A stretch of 64,000 nucleotides of DNA from Tyto alba (Eukaryota > Chordata > Aves > Strigiformes > Tytonidae): positions 2,666,001-2,730,000 of the forward strand of contig NW_024881322.1 of the NCBI RefSeq assembly GCF_018691265.1, in the 5' to 3' direction. Position 1 is the stretch's first letter; each line of letters starts with the position of its first letter. The translations under genes and the position numbers were made by a program. The notes under the pieces were generated by a model. It ran no database searches. It was not told the DNA's origin and worked only from the letters and a program-made list of their open reading frames with translations. Positions 48,562 through 59,896 of this stretch are shown here, in pieces.

Positions 48562-48584
48562 CCCCCCCCCCCCCCCCCCCCCCC
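48562..48584. repeat. Poly(C) tract, C23
   Basis: An uninterrupted C23 run followed by ATTTTG, much like the poly(C) at 41321-41340 followed by ATTTTC. The Pro-rich frame over it is an artefact. Confidence 0.95.
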
Positions 48585-49240
48585 ATTTTGTGGCTGCTGA
48601 GAAACACGAACAAAAGGTTAATGCAAGATTTCATGCTTTGTTGTTCTGGAAAAATTTAAGTTCCACATAAAATATTTTGGGGCATCAAAAATTAAACATT
48701 TGAGATCCACCATTATCTTGCCAAGCTATCAAGGCTGCCTTGTCTAAGCTTTTTATATGCCCAAGATAGATGGCTTGTCTGAAAAGGCCATTTTCTTCTT
48801 GTTGAAATATGTATTTTGTTCACTCCAGTGCACACTTCCTTATTTTACTCTTATTCCACAGTTCTACAGTTTTTGGAACGTGTTCTTGTGGCAGCTTCCG
48901 CTGTGTTTAGCAAAGGAAAAAAGGCGGCATATCTTTGTTTCAACTTCTCCCAGTATATTGGCTGCAACGTTATTCAGCCTCACAGTTACCTTGTGTCACC
49001 GCAGCTCGGGAAGCACATTGAAGCGTGATCAAAGCCCTTTTTGGCCTTTGGGTTATACTTGCAATTCATTATATAAGACCATTTCACTACGAGAATTAAA
49101 TGCTCTTCCACACAGAAGGGAGGCTATTTCTGCATTAATATATTCCCCTTCCTTCGCTGTGGAATTATACTGACTTAGAAAATGCCAAGTTTATGTCTGT
49201 TTAACATTCAAAGCACATGTCAAACTGTTTTTTGGTGGTT

Positions 49241-49241
<1 letters not shown>
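48585..49241. other. Non-coding sequence; no gene seen
   Basis: A 138-codon plus-strand frame (48757-49173) lies here. It is Phe/Leu/Ser-rich with no recognisable domain, so it is treated as chance. Confidence 0.45.

Positions 49242-49272
<31 letters not shown>
49242..49272. repeat. T20-A11 inverted homopolymer
   Basis: A T20 run is joined directly to A11, a perfect self-complementary junction able to fold as an 11-bp A-T hairpin. Confidence 0.95.
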
Positions 49273-49803
49273 GAGTGTGCCTACTCTGGTGCATATTTAA
49301 AGTTTTTGAAACTATCCCAAGAAAAGACCACTGATTTTCTTAGTTTTATTTCACAAAGCCTGTTTATTAGACACCTGGTGAGCATTACTGCACCTATAGC
49401 TTGTCTTAATAAATCATTGACCATTTGGTGCTGCTGAGGCTACTCAACTTCAGGTTTGCAAGGCCTGCTTGCCTGAGCAAAATAAATGAAGGAAATAGCC
49501 AGGGGAGGCAGTTAATAATTGTGCATGGTATTTTAAAATCCAGATGCTAAAGTGGAAGCTTTGTAATGCTCCCCCCATCCTTCCTGCTGCAGTTACTATG
49601 GCAGCAGCAGATGCTGACTTTGGATTACTTTAAACTATTGAGTATAGGCAAAAGATAAATGCCTAGGGAGGATTTTATTGTAAGGAGTGGCGTGATGCCT
49701 CAGTTTAGGTAGTATTGGTAGACCTGATAAAATGACATGGTTTTTTTAGGCACTCAGAGGTATCATGATCACCTTGGGGAAACTGCTTGATCCTGACTCT
49801 CAG
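49273..49803. other. Non-coding block before a candidate exon
   Basis: Repeat-free AT-rich sequence. No open frame of note. Confidence 0.4.
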
Positions 49804-49885
49804 AACTGAACGTGAGATTTTATCACACGGGCAAGAATGGGCTCAAACAAAAGGCCTGTCTATTAAGAAGAAAGATATCAAGAAG
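49804..49885 (+). other. Candidate 82-base exon (unproven)
   Basis: CTTGATCCTGACTCTCAG ends at 49803 and AAG|GTAAGA begins the intron at 49886. Two frames are open. One gives a Lys-rich end K-K-K-D-I-K-K and closes on a codon boundary. The other leaves two bases over and would join in phase to the candidates at 55637 and 58442. No family is recognised. Confidence 0.22.
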
Positions 49886-51710
49886 GTAAGATTCAGTATG
49901 ATAGTGTGAATGGATGTGAATGCAGTTGGTTATAAGCCTGTACCCACCACGTGCTCCTGTCTCAACATGGGTTGTAGCAAGGGGTTCAGCGAAGCCTTCT
50001 GCACCAAGATCTCTGCACACGAGAGGCAAGCCATCACAGAGCTCATCACACCTTTTACTCATCAGTCTCCTGCTTTGATGATCTTGTCTGGAGGAATCAA
50101 GATAGTTTACTTGCAGAACACTGGCAATAGTCTTACGGACGCTGAAGCCACTGCCCTGCCTTCATCCCTCCCCTTATTCTTATATTTGAGTACTAAAGTC
50201 AGTTTGAACTCCATTAACTTATGGGGAAGGAGGTGAGAAACAAGACTGGATTAGTATGGGAACAATTCCCTTAGAATAAACCCCTAGGTGGATTGAGCTT
50301 GAGAGTTAAATAGCTGGCCATAGATCATCTGCTTTCCCATAGGTAAAGTCCTGGGGATAAGTCAGGCTAGTGTGAAACTGTTTTCTAATATCTATAGCAG
50401 ATGTCTTTGGTGGGGGGGGATTGTTGTGGAAGGATGGGGCAGGTGAGGTTTCAGATGAAACCTCTGATACTACAACTAGATACTGCAAGGGGCCTTTCTG
50501 GCCAGGCAGAAATCAGTCGTAACGCTGAGGTTTAAATCTGGCAATATTTCATCTTTGGATTTAATGTGTCTAATGTCAAGTACCTGTGTTATGCATCATC
50601 ATATTTCTTTTGTATAGACTGAGACAAGATGTCTTGGTTACAAAAAACCCTCTTTGTGACAGCTAGTACCAGCTATAGTATCTGTGTAGATATGTACTCC
50701 ATGTGAGTTGTAACAAAGCAGACCATAAGCAGAGTTTATAGAAGAAAAATGGCTATTTCGTCTGTCTGGGTGGGTCCACCGTGCTCTACATTTCCCTACA
50801 CACAGCTCTAATCTTGCTGTTTCAGCCTCATTTGACCCTGTTCTTGTTGTTCAACCCTGCAAGTTTGTACTCCTTAAAAATGGAGACAAGTCCCAAGAGA
50901 TGACCTCAGCTGGCAGGTAGCCAGCACTTCTTAAAATTTATCAGTTGGGTAACTCATGCTATGCCTCGGGTCATAATATAGTTGCCTGTTAGATGACTCT
51001 CTTCTCCCTTACTTCTACTACGCACAACACTGCCAAACTGCAATACATTCATAATAATAATGACACTGTCATAGCTATTGATCATTCCTCTATGGATCTC
51101 AGAGGGCTTCATAAATTTGTAATGAGTTTCTTGACCCTGTGAAGCCATGCATTTAAAGATCCAGGATGCTGAAGATGCTTTGGCTCATGTAACTGGTACA
51201 AAACTTTGTGGATTTGTCTTCTTTACAGCCCAGTGGGAAATGGTGCGGGCCAAGACCAGAAAAGCCACAGGCTGAGCAGCCTTGGTCCTCACAACTTAGC
51301 CATGCTTACTCTTGACGTTACTGTTCAGCTGTGAAGCCAATTCAGCAGCATTAATTTGAAGCACAGGTTGAATTGATTTGAGGAAGGGGGTGGAAAAGGC
51401 TCTTGAAGTATTCATTGAGTAGTTTGCCTGGGATAAGATGGCCAAACAGCTGGAGCAAAACAGAAGGATGAAAGAGGTAAACTTGTTTTTCACTAGCTAC
51501 CGGGGGAAGGAGATAGAGAGTTTAGCTTTTGCATTCAACTAATTGCCCCTGTCTGCTCTTACTTTCAATATGAGGTTATGGTTAGTAGTATGGACCTATT
51601 TCAGTCATATATGTCTGTATCCAAAAAGAAGGAAGTCTGTGCTACTTTATGAGAATGGTTGGTTATAATGGTGAAGCTGGAAGAAGAAAATAGTGCAGGA
51701 ATGGGCTGGG
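49886..51710. other. Non-coding sequence; no gene seen
   Basis: A 108-codon plus-strand frame (49910-50236) ends next to a donor-like GAG|GTGAGA near 50231 but has no recognisable domain. Otherwise unique DNA. Confidence 0.45.
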
Positions 51711-51760
51711 GGGGGTTTTTTGTTGTTTTTGTTTTGTTTTGTTTTGTTTTTTTTTTCCCC
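51711..51760. repeat. G/T-rich to T-rich tract ending TTTCCCCAG
   Basis: GGGGGG, then TTTTG units, then a T run ending CCCCAG at 51757-51762. The end is identical in form to an ideal 3' splice site. A very similar ending occurs at 62861. Confidence 0.9.
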
Positions 51761-51762
51761 AG

Positions 51763-53779
51763 CGCTGTTATTTGTCATGGACTTCATGCCACACCTAGCA
51801 ATGGTAACTAGGAAAGCGGGAGCAGAAGCTACAGTTCTCTTTATTTCTCTGTAAAATAAGTATGTGCCTGGGAAATAATATATTCCAGTCCCTATTTAAT
51901 GCAATGTATTTTAGCTTTTCAAATATTTGAATTATATGATTGTTTATGGTTCACAAAGCAATTCAAGGGTGGTTATTTATCTTGTTTACAAAGCACATAA
52001 TAACGCCTCAAACAGTCTGTGCTGTATATGTATAAAACCCTCTGAGCTCTTCTAAATTCACAAATGTGCCAGGAACTTATATATACCCTTATATAAATTC
52101 CTTGCACACGTGCCTTAAATACAAATGTAATTTTTCTACATTGTGTGAGGTGGACATCATAATTATGCTTTCATGTGTCATAGTTTCTTTTTTAATGCAT
52201 TAAGAGAGCAAAATTCTTAAACACTTTGAAAAAGAGTAAATTCCCTGAAACTGTTTGCCTGGAGTTGGTTGGTTAGTTGCAGTGTAGGTACCTTGCAATC
52301 CAAGAGTAAAATTGCCACGTTAAGTCATGCAGCTGTCAGGCTGGTACCTGATATGTTACATTAATAATGCATAGCATGTACAGCTACTTTAGTCTGTAGG
52401 TCTCAGTATTATAAAAGCGGTTAAATTATTTCAGTCACAGAGGTGAAGTGGAATGCTACAGTAGCATGGTTAGGAAACTGCTATTTGGGGTTGAATCCAT
52501 ATGGCTAACCCTAGCGTTCATCTGCAGGATTTTGGTGACTCGGTTACAGTCATTCCTCAATTTAGGATTGTTTGGGCCAGCAGACCTCTCCTTGCTGTCG
52601 GTTCCATTGCGTTTTTTGGTGACTTGTCTTGTTTGCTTTAAAGTGCCTGAATTAGTATCCGCCTAACATTCTATACTTGAAGGAAATTAAAAACTCACTG
52701 CGTGTCTTGGGAAGTAGACCAAGGAGTTGAACGGGGAAGGACGCTGGGCTGTCTCTTCTTAACTGCAGGAGGCCTACCCAGGTTAAGGGTTGATTTGCTC
52801 GAACACAGAGGGAAGGGCAGGGAGTGGGAAGGAAGCAAACTCTGCTTTTCCTTGCTTTCAAATTGTTCTCTAGCAAAAGGAGGTCAGCTTCTAGGACAGT
52901 CCCCTTGACTCTTTGCAGGTGTGCTAAATTTGCTTAAAAAAAAAAAAACTTAAAGGGAAAAAAAAAAAAGCACTTTTAAAAATGATGCCTTTTAAAGAAT
53001 AGACTGTATTTAATTTCCTCAGATGCAGTCAGAGACTACACACCACCGCTCAGCTCCAGAAGTCTCAGAGTTAATAATTTTTCTAACACTGCTTTTATCT
53101 TGTGTTTGGAAAAACCAACTTTGTCAAATCAGAACCTTCTGTCAAAGCTTTCAATGACACTTCATTTTGGAAAATATCTACCTAGCACTCTCAGTGGTGC
53201 TGACATTGCTGGGAATTAAATTATTTAATATTTCATTTCAAATCAGAATTTCAGTTTTAAATAAAAATATTTTGAATTCATGCCAAAATGAAACTTTTTA
53301 AATAGGAAAGCAATGTTAGATCAGGATCCCATTTTTCCATGAAAATTCTATCCTGTTAGGAAAAATCCACTGGTTTTGTGTGTGTGTGTGTTTTGGTTGA
53401 TTTTTTTCCCAAGTGGAAATATAAGCAAATATTTAATTACTAAAATTGTTTCCATAGCAGAAGTTCTGCAGTTTTTTATACCTCTAGCACAAAGCTGGAT
53501 GTTAATTACATCAGTATATACTGACCATTGAGTCTGTTGTGCACTAGGGTAATACTCAATTATTTCAACACAATGCTGTTACGCCAGCCACAGTGATAAG
53601 GGGCACGCTTGGTCCCTGAAGGATGGTTGTGACAGCAGGTGTGCACTGCACATGTCCTCCAATTACGTGGCTTTCTTGTAACAGTATAAACAGTTTTCCA
53701 AGATTGGAAGTGAGCAGAGCATGCACTGGCATGTCCTGAAGCAATTCAGCCCCGTGCGTTCCACCATCCTAATCCTTCT
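51763..53779. other. Non-coding sequence; no gene seen
   Basis: A12 runs lie at 52936-52947 and 52957-52968 and a (GT)7 at 53377-53391. The block 51900-52250 is repeat-free and AT-rich. A TATAAAAC-like site occurs near 52031 without other promoter evidence. Confidence 0.5.
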
Positions 53780-54150
53780 GGTGGAGCTTGAGCACATAAC
53801 TTAAACCACCTCTCAACTGTATTTAAAGATGTCAGACAATGGAGAATTCACCTTATTGTTAAATAAGGGTTTGTTAGTTATTGTCAGTACTCAGATGTGT
53901 GCAGTATTTCCAGCACAAACTGTCTGTCTTCAATTTTCACATTTTTGGGTTTTATGCAACTTCATCATGAGAATTTTTTTGCCCATGTAGTATAAAACGC
54001 AGACAAATAGATCTCTCTGTTCTGAAAAGCTGTGTTTCGTTTCTTTTATTGTATGCTATATTTTCCACTCTGTGTGGCTGTTTTCTGGACCATTTCCAAT
54101 TTGCTAAGAGACACTAACAAGCAGCAGGCAAAACTTGGTACTCAACATAT
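53780..54150 (-). mobile_element. Probable ancient CR1-type LINE remnant
   Basis: Several spaced matches follow the old CR1 3' region in order on the minus strand. They include TTTAAAGATGTCAGACAATGG-like sequence (about 53821), and TGTGGCTGTTTTCTGGACCA (about 54075) running into TTTCCAATTTG, the counterpart of the family's CTCTGGACTTTCTCCAATTTG. The remnant is much more diverged than the copy at 30146 and its ends are uncertain. Confidence 0.5.
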
Positions 54151-55636
54151 ATTTACTTATTGCTATAGCACCCCATTACAACAACATCAGGAGGCAGGTG
54201 GCTCTCCTGATTGCAACTGAGCTGTAATGTCCTGCACCATGTAAAGGATTTGGCCCTTTTTCTCTCTTCCCTGCTTTTGCACCTAGCTCCTCTCCCTGTG
54301 AGGTAAGTGTTCCTATGCATTTTGGCCAGACAAAAAGCTGCCTTTCAGAAATATTCAGCACAGCTGTGCAGTCTCAGTAAGTCCTTAGCTAACCAGGTGC
54401 TGAGCAGCAAAGTTCTTCCTTGTGCTATTACATAGAAAATGTCATGTAATAATAATCTGCTTCCTCCATAACAAACCAAGTGCCTGAGTCAGAGAAACTA
54501 CGACTTCCCTTAACTCTGAGCAGCTCTGAGCTACTTCTGCAGGTCCTTTCCTAGCCAGCTGTGAATTGTCTGGGCAGAAATTGGACAGGAACAGCTGCTG
54601 AAACACCTGCTACGAGGCCTTTGATCTCTCCTACTACAGCAATAACTTTTGAGGCTTTGAAAGTTTACTCATCTGGAGGAGAAGCTACAGTTGAAACTTC
54701 ACTGCTGTCAGGGCTGCTGCAAGGTGAATGTGTCAGCATGGTGGCACGGCTTCCAGATGATTCTTTTATATAGCTGCCTAAATTAAGTTTCAAACTGTTT
54801 AGGGTCATGTGGTGGTGAAGATCCCTGGGTGTTTTCCTGCAGTGTAGAGCAGAGCAGCACATAGTTGTCATACTCTGGGCATTATACACTCTTCCAACCT
54901 GGCCAGTACCACACTTCCAGCCTGCTTTGCTTTAAGGACACAGTTGGATAGTTGTTTTTCTCCTCCCACAGTTAAATTGCGCTTATAACAGAGGCAGAGA
55001 TACTGAGGCATGGAGGGTTGTTGCTCTCCATGTTCTGCTGCTCAGGACTGTGACTGGGTTTGTGATTCTGCTTTAGATAATGTTTGGTGCTGTTTATGTG
55101 ATGCTGATTGGTAAGAGCTCTTAGTGCCTGTCTGCCATCTGAGCTTGCGTTTGTTCTCTCTTAAATAACCGCTTCCATGGAAGTATGAGAAGGATGGTTA
55201 TGATCCTCAGCAGGGAAGTTTAACAGCTGCTTATGAGTCTTATGAGGTGAATAGCTGGTCCAATTAGTATGATATAAACTGAGGAGTTGCAGTGGGACAC
55301 TAGATCCTGTGTGCACTTAATATTTCTATCATGTATTGGAGTCATCTCCTGCTTGATTTCTCCTAGCCTGAAACTAATGAAATATTGATGAGAGCATTTG
55401 CCATATGCACTACAAAACCTCACGCTACTCTTTGTATATAAGTTTCTGCAACACTGATGCCTTGAATCCTCTAACTTGCATTATTTTGACACAAGAACTA
55501 GAATTTTAGTTTTTGTCATAGCTGTAGTTCTAAAGGTAGGAAAAAAAAAAAAATAAAAGGAGAAGAATACTTACAGGTCAATAAGCAAAATCTGGAACCA
55601 GTAGAACTTTTTGTGTTTTTATCTGTTCCTGAATAG
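54151..55636. other. Non-coding sequence; no gene seen
   Basis: A very strong 3' splice-like pyrimidine tract ending CACCTAG lies 16 bases before GAG|GTAAGT (54301). The spacing is too short for a normal exon. Unique DNA otherwise, with an A13 run near 55541. Confidence 0.45.
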
Positions 55637-55663
55637 CTTGGTATCTGAGATGACCAAATCAAG
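55637..55663 (+). other. Candidate 27-base microexon (unproven)
   Basis: The run TTTTTATCTGTTCCTGAATAG ends at 55636 and AAG|GTAAGA follows 27 bases later. One frame is open and encodes L-V-S-E-M-T-K-S with two bases left over. The length is a multiple of three, as in many neural microexons. It is phase-compatible with the candidates at 49804 and 58442. Confidence 0.2.
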
Positions 55664-58035
55664 GTAAGAATGACCATGTGGTTTTTAAAACTGAAATCCC
55701 CTATGGCTTTGTCCCTCTCTACTTACAGGATTTATTACCAGCCGATAATATCATTCCAACAGTAAATAACCTTTTAACAGAGCAGTTAATTGTTATGAGT
55801 AACTGAGATTACAATTATGTGAGCCACAAATTGGTTTTATAACTTGCAGCTGGGAGAAAACAGTTTTGGGGATGCTAATAAAATTTCTCTTTTATAAACT
55901 TTGGAATTCTATGAATGCTGGAAGTTTTTCTGCACCATCCTTAGTCATTCAGTGAAATTCAGGTCTATCTTGAACTAGAACCCTGTCCGTGGAGAAGCAT
56001 ACTAATCTTTGAAACCTACATGATAAAGTTCAGAAACATCTCCAGCATTCAAAACTACACAGTTTGCTTAGATAAATACTTCTAATTATTCACATAATTA
56101 TAACTTTATGAGATGGCATTCAGTAACTTATATGCTTATGAAGAGTGGTGTTATTACAGCTTGTCTTTTAAGCTTATTTGAAATGGATAGAAAAATGTGA
56201 TTGGCCAATAGTATTTACTGACACTGTTTCTCCTTTACTTCCAAAGCAGATCTTTCTCAGAGCCTCTCAGCGGTATAGGCAAAATTGAATTTTGTTGTTG
56301 TAGATAAAGGGCAAAGTCTTTCCGGTCATAGCCAGGAACAGGGGATAAGATGAACTTGAGATGCAGATAGGAAAAAAATAGGTTTATTGTTCCAGTTGTT
56401 GTTAGGGAAATGGACCAAGAGGACTCACAAGTGACAGTTGCTGCTGTTGGGGTGGGATATCATCTCCCTGAAGTAACTGCTACGCCATTTATTCTAAAAT
56501 CCTTTGGCAAAGGCAACAGCCTTATTTCTGATTTTTGTGATCCAATCTAGGCAAGGCAGAGGACAAAGCTTTTTCCATGCTACAGCTTTTGTACCCAAGC
56601 AATCCTTTCAACCCTTCTCTAGTCTCACTGTGTAACAGGCTACCTGCCTATTGCTTAGATGCTTCCAGGCACAGACAAAATAAATAACTATTTTGCCAGG
56701 AGCAGGCAAAGTAGGGCTTTCATCAAGGGGAAAAACAGTCCTAACAAGCAGTCTTTACGACTTGGTTAAGGCAGTAAGCCCTCTATCAAAAGTTGGTTGT
56801 GACAGAAAAGTATGGTCTTGTGCCATCTAATCACACTGAAGTTTTCCATTAGTGTCATTCACCAGAAGGAAGTCTGTTACTAGCAACAACAAATAAAATC
56901 TCTTTGGCCTACATAATTTTATAAATTGTGCTAAAACAATGCATGACCTGTTCTGGCAGCTATTGTGTGGCTCTGGGACCTTCCAGACTGTGTAAGGTTT
57001 GAGTATAGATTCAGAAGGCATCTGACATAAATTCTCAGACTTTCTCAGCATTTCTAAGGCTAATTTTTAAGGTCAAGGTCTGGCAAAGCTAAACAGTTCT
57101 GCTGGTACCTACGTCTAGAGCTGGAGGCATTTGAAGACTGGAAGGGAATCACTAGGGACCCTGGAGATCTGCCATCCATTGAAAGCTCTTGGGAGCAGGG
57201 TAGGAAACACTTGTCAGACCTAAGTAAGCACACGTGATCTAGCCTTTGGGGTACGATAAGATGCCTCTGCGAAAATTTCCAGTTCTAGCTGAAGTATCAC
57301 AAGAATCTGAGTTCCTGGCTCAGAGTCCATACAAAATTTTTATAAGAATTTTGGCAACGTTTTTCCTGTCTGATGCTTCTTTTGTAAACATAGCAATGTC
57401 TGCATAGCACTGTCACAGTACTTTCTGGTAATCACAGGAAGGTTTTCTTCTGTGCTGCAACATTTACCCCCACTCTTGTCAAGCCAGCCTGCCGCGGCAG
57501 TGTTTTTATTAAACCTTTAGTTGAGGCATACATTAATTTAATTTCAAAACTGAGTCATTTTGACCAAGGAATAAACTGTTTCCTTTTAAAAACGTCAAAA
57601 CAAGATGATAATTTTGCAACTGTGTAACACACATCAAACCTGACCTTCTGCTGCAAAATTGACTTTCCCATGACCTGTTTAGTTTTTGTAATATCTCCTT
57701 AAAAATTAAAAAAATCACAGAAAAATCCCACCCAGCTCTAACAGTGGTATAGATTCCTGGAAGAGTGTGTGCTAGTATCTGGCAATGCCTAACATTAAGG
57801 AAAAATAATGTAAAGGAAGATGAAAAATGCAGTTGAGTAGGGTGAGATGAGGATGAAGTAGTTATGTCGGATTGGTCTAAGGCAAAAGAATATGAGAGCT
57901 TCTCAAATCAGTATTCAGCATATCTGTGTTAGGTCAGAGTAACATGAGTGCCCGGAACTCTTTGTGGCATTGGTATATTGCATTGGCAACTTCTTGAAGC
58001 ACTGGGGAGGGGAGGGGAGCCACCTGTGGGAAGAA
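55664..58035. other. Non-coding sequence; no gene seen
   Basis: Unique AT-rich DNA. Open frames stay below 80 codons and are unrecognised. Confidence 0.55.
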
Positions 58036-58206
58036 GAAGAAGAAAAAAACAAAAACACAAACAACAACAACAACAAAAAAAAAAACCAACAACAACAAAA
58101 AAGCAAAGCCAAAACAAACAAACAAACAAACAAAAAACCAAACAAACAAACAAAAAACAAAACAAAAAACAAACCACCCCAAACAAACAAACATGAAAAA
58201 AAAAAT
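58036..58206. repeat. Long A-rich (CAAA)n/(CAA)n tract
   Basis: About 170 bases of A with regularly spaced C: (CAA)n first, then (CAAA)n and CAAAAA units. It is the longest low-complexity tract in the window. The overlapping Cys/Phe/Val-rich (minus) and Lys/Asn/Gln-rich (plus) frames of 82-142 codons are artefacts. Confidence 0.97.
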
Positions 58207-58441
58207 GACAAAACAACCCAAACAACCCACACCTTTTCTTGTAAATCACCAGTTTATTTTCAGCCTGTGTTGCTGTGGAATTTGATGCCCCATTATGCTG
58301 AGCTCTGTACCTTTACACACACTAGCCTGGACATAGTAACAAAACTTTCCTTGCCAGACTCATTTTCTTCAACATTGATTCACATTAGCTGACTATCTGG
58401 CACTCCATATTTTTCACTAAACTGAGTTGTCTTTTCCCCAG

Positions 58442-58521
58442 TGCTCAAAGTATTGGTACCTATAAGAAAATATTAATGAGTGATAACCAGAAGCAGATAA
58501 ATCTTTTTAACAAAATGCAAG
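58442..58521 (+). other. Candidate 80-base coding exon (best of the set, unproven)
   Basis: TTGTCTTTTCCCCAG is a near-ideal 3' splice site ending at 58441, and GCAAG|GTAAGTAAG a near-ideal 5' splice site. Exactly one frame is open: it takes two bases from an upstream exon, runs 26 codons and leaves one base. The peptide is Lys/Gln-rich, with S-I-G-T-Y-K-K-I and N-L-F-N-K-M-Q, and looks like a soluble helical segment. I do not recognise the protein. Confidence 0.3.
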
Positions 58522-59870
58522 GTAAGTAAGTTTATGACTATAGTGAGCAATGTAAGCGAGTTTATATATAGCATGAAGGCTACACAAATCTTTTACTATA
58601 CCTATAATCCAGATACTCTCAAATGAGTTGATTTGAGTAGATAGTAATCTAGATGCCTGTTAAAATTCATTATTGCCTTATGAAGAAACATTTTGTAGGA
58701 TACCACATTTATAAGACATGTTGCCTGGTGCTACTTAGCCACCTCTGTTATGTGATAAGGTAAACTAGGTATGTCCATCATTATGTGACTTACTATGATA
58801 CTGTCAGAGAAGGTAAGCTTTCTATTGTTGTTATTACCCACAGAGTTCAAAAATGTTTGTTTCATTCGTTATTCATATACAGTAGCATCTACAGGTCTCA
58901 AATAGTTTTTAAAGACAAAATGGCTCTTTGTTTTGAAAATAATAGGTCAAATAGCGTCTGGACAAACATTTGTGCCTTAGAATTGTCTGTGATTAACTAT
59001 ATCATGTTAACTCCCACTTTTGAAGGCTAGTTTGCTCGAAGATGTTGTAAACAACAGCTGTCATAAAATGCCCATGAGACAAGGAATCTATTTTGGTGTA
59101 ATAGATGGCAAACAAACAGAGGCTGCGTATGTATTTTTACTTAGTTGGTTCTTTTTGCAGTAGAGAAAATAGCTTTACTAAAGTCAATGGAAAAATTATA
59201 TGGTTCAGCTAGAAATGGCCAGATCGTCTTCCTGCTAGCCCTGTAACCTCTTGGATATGCATCCCTACAAAATACCTAATTTTTATATACCTTGCCAACT
59301 TTCCTTATTAAAGGTTTGTTATAAAGCTCACTTAACTGCAAGGCAACCATGCTGGAAGTCCATTTTTTTTCTCTAGGCTTTGAGATCTGCTCTTGAATAA
59401 TTAAAGGCTTGAAGCTTTGTGTATCATATATACTGTATGCCTACTCAATTCTATTAAGATCAACTTCTCCACAAAAGCAACAAAACTTCACCAGGTTATT
59501 GGTAAGATAAATTGTGAACTTTACTCTTTCTTTTTTCTTCAATACTTTCTTAAAACAGACACACAAATGAACTAACCAAATTTTAACAAATGCAAGATAC
59601 TTGACATGCCTCACTTGTTGCATAGTAACCAACCCTCTTTGAGAAATGCAACTATGCAAGCTGAGAATTAGGACTCATTATGCCTTTGCTGAGGGCTCAT
59701 TAGGATTGCATGCTGAGGGTGCCATCTTAATTAGGGATGAACTTGACCACCTGAAAGTAATTCACACTGGCAGCCAACTGTAGTATTTTCCAATTTCTGA
59801 TTTGTCTGGCTTCCATCTGCCAGCTTTGTCTTAGCAGTGCCTCTTTCTGTTGATATTTGTAATCTCATGA
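58522..59870. other. Non-coding sequence; no gene seen
   Basis: Unique AT-rich DNA. The part 59640-59870 is repeat-free with TTAATTAGG and CTCATTAGG cores. A donor-like GAGAAG|GTAAGC near 58813 has no open frame upstream. Confidence 0.5.
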
Positions 59871-59896
59871 ATTGCACCCTGTCTCTTGGGTGCAAT
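59871..59896. other. 9-bp hairpin ATTGCACCC/GGGTGCAAT
   Basis: Exact 9-base arms (59871-59879 and 59888-59896) flank an 8-base loop. The stem is too short for a microRNA precursor. It lies at the end of a repeat-free block. Confidence 0.75.

Noticed and set aside
54860..54935. Possible CR1 fragment around CTTCCAACCTGGCC
   Set aside because: Only about 30 bases resemble the CR1 tail; sequence on both sides does not continue the match.
57915..58392. Overlapping frames of 82-142 codons on both strands
   Set aside because: They read through the (CAAA)n tract, giving Lys/Asn/Gln-rich or Cys/Phe/Val-rich low-complexity peptides.
58738..58812. Exon ending at the strong donor GAGAAG|GTAAGC
   Set aside because: All three frames after the nearest acceptor contain stops.
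59871..59896. MicroRNA precursor
   Set aside because: Only nine base pairs around an eight-base loop. A microRNA precursor needs a stem of about 25-30 pairs, and the arms match no microRNA I know.
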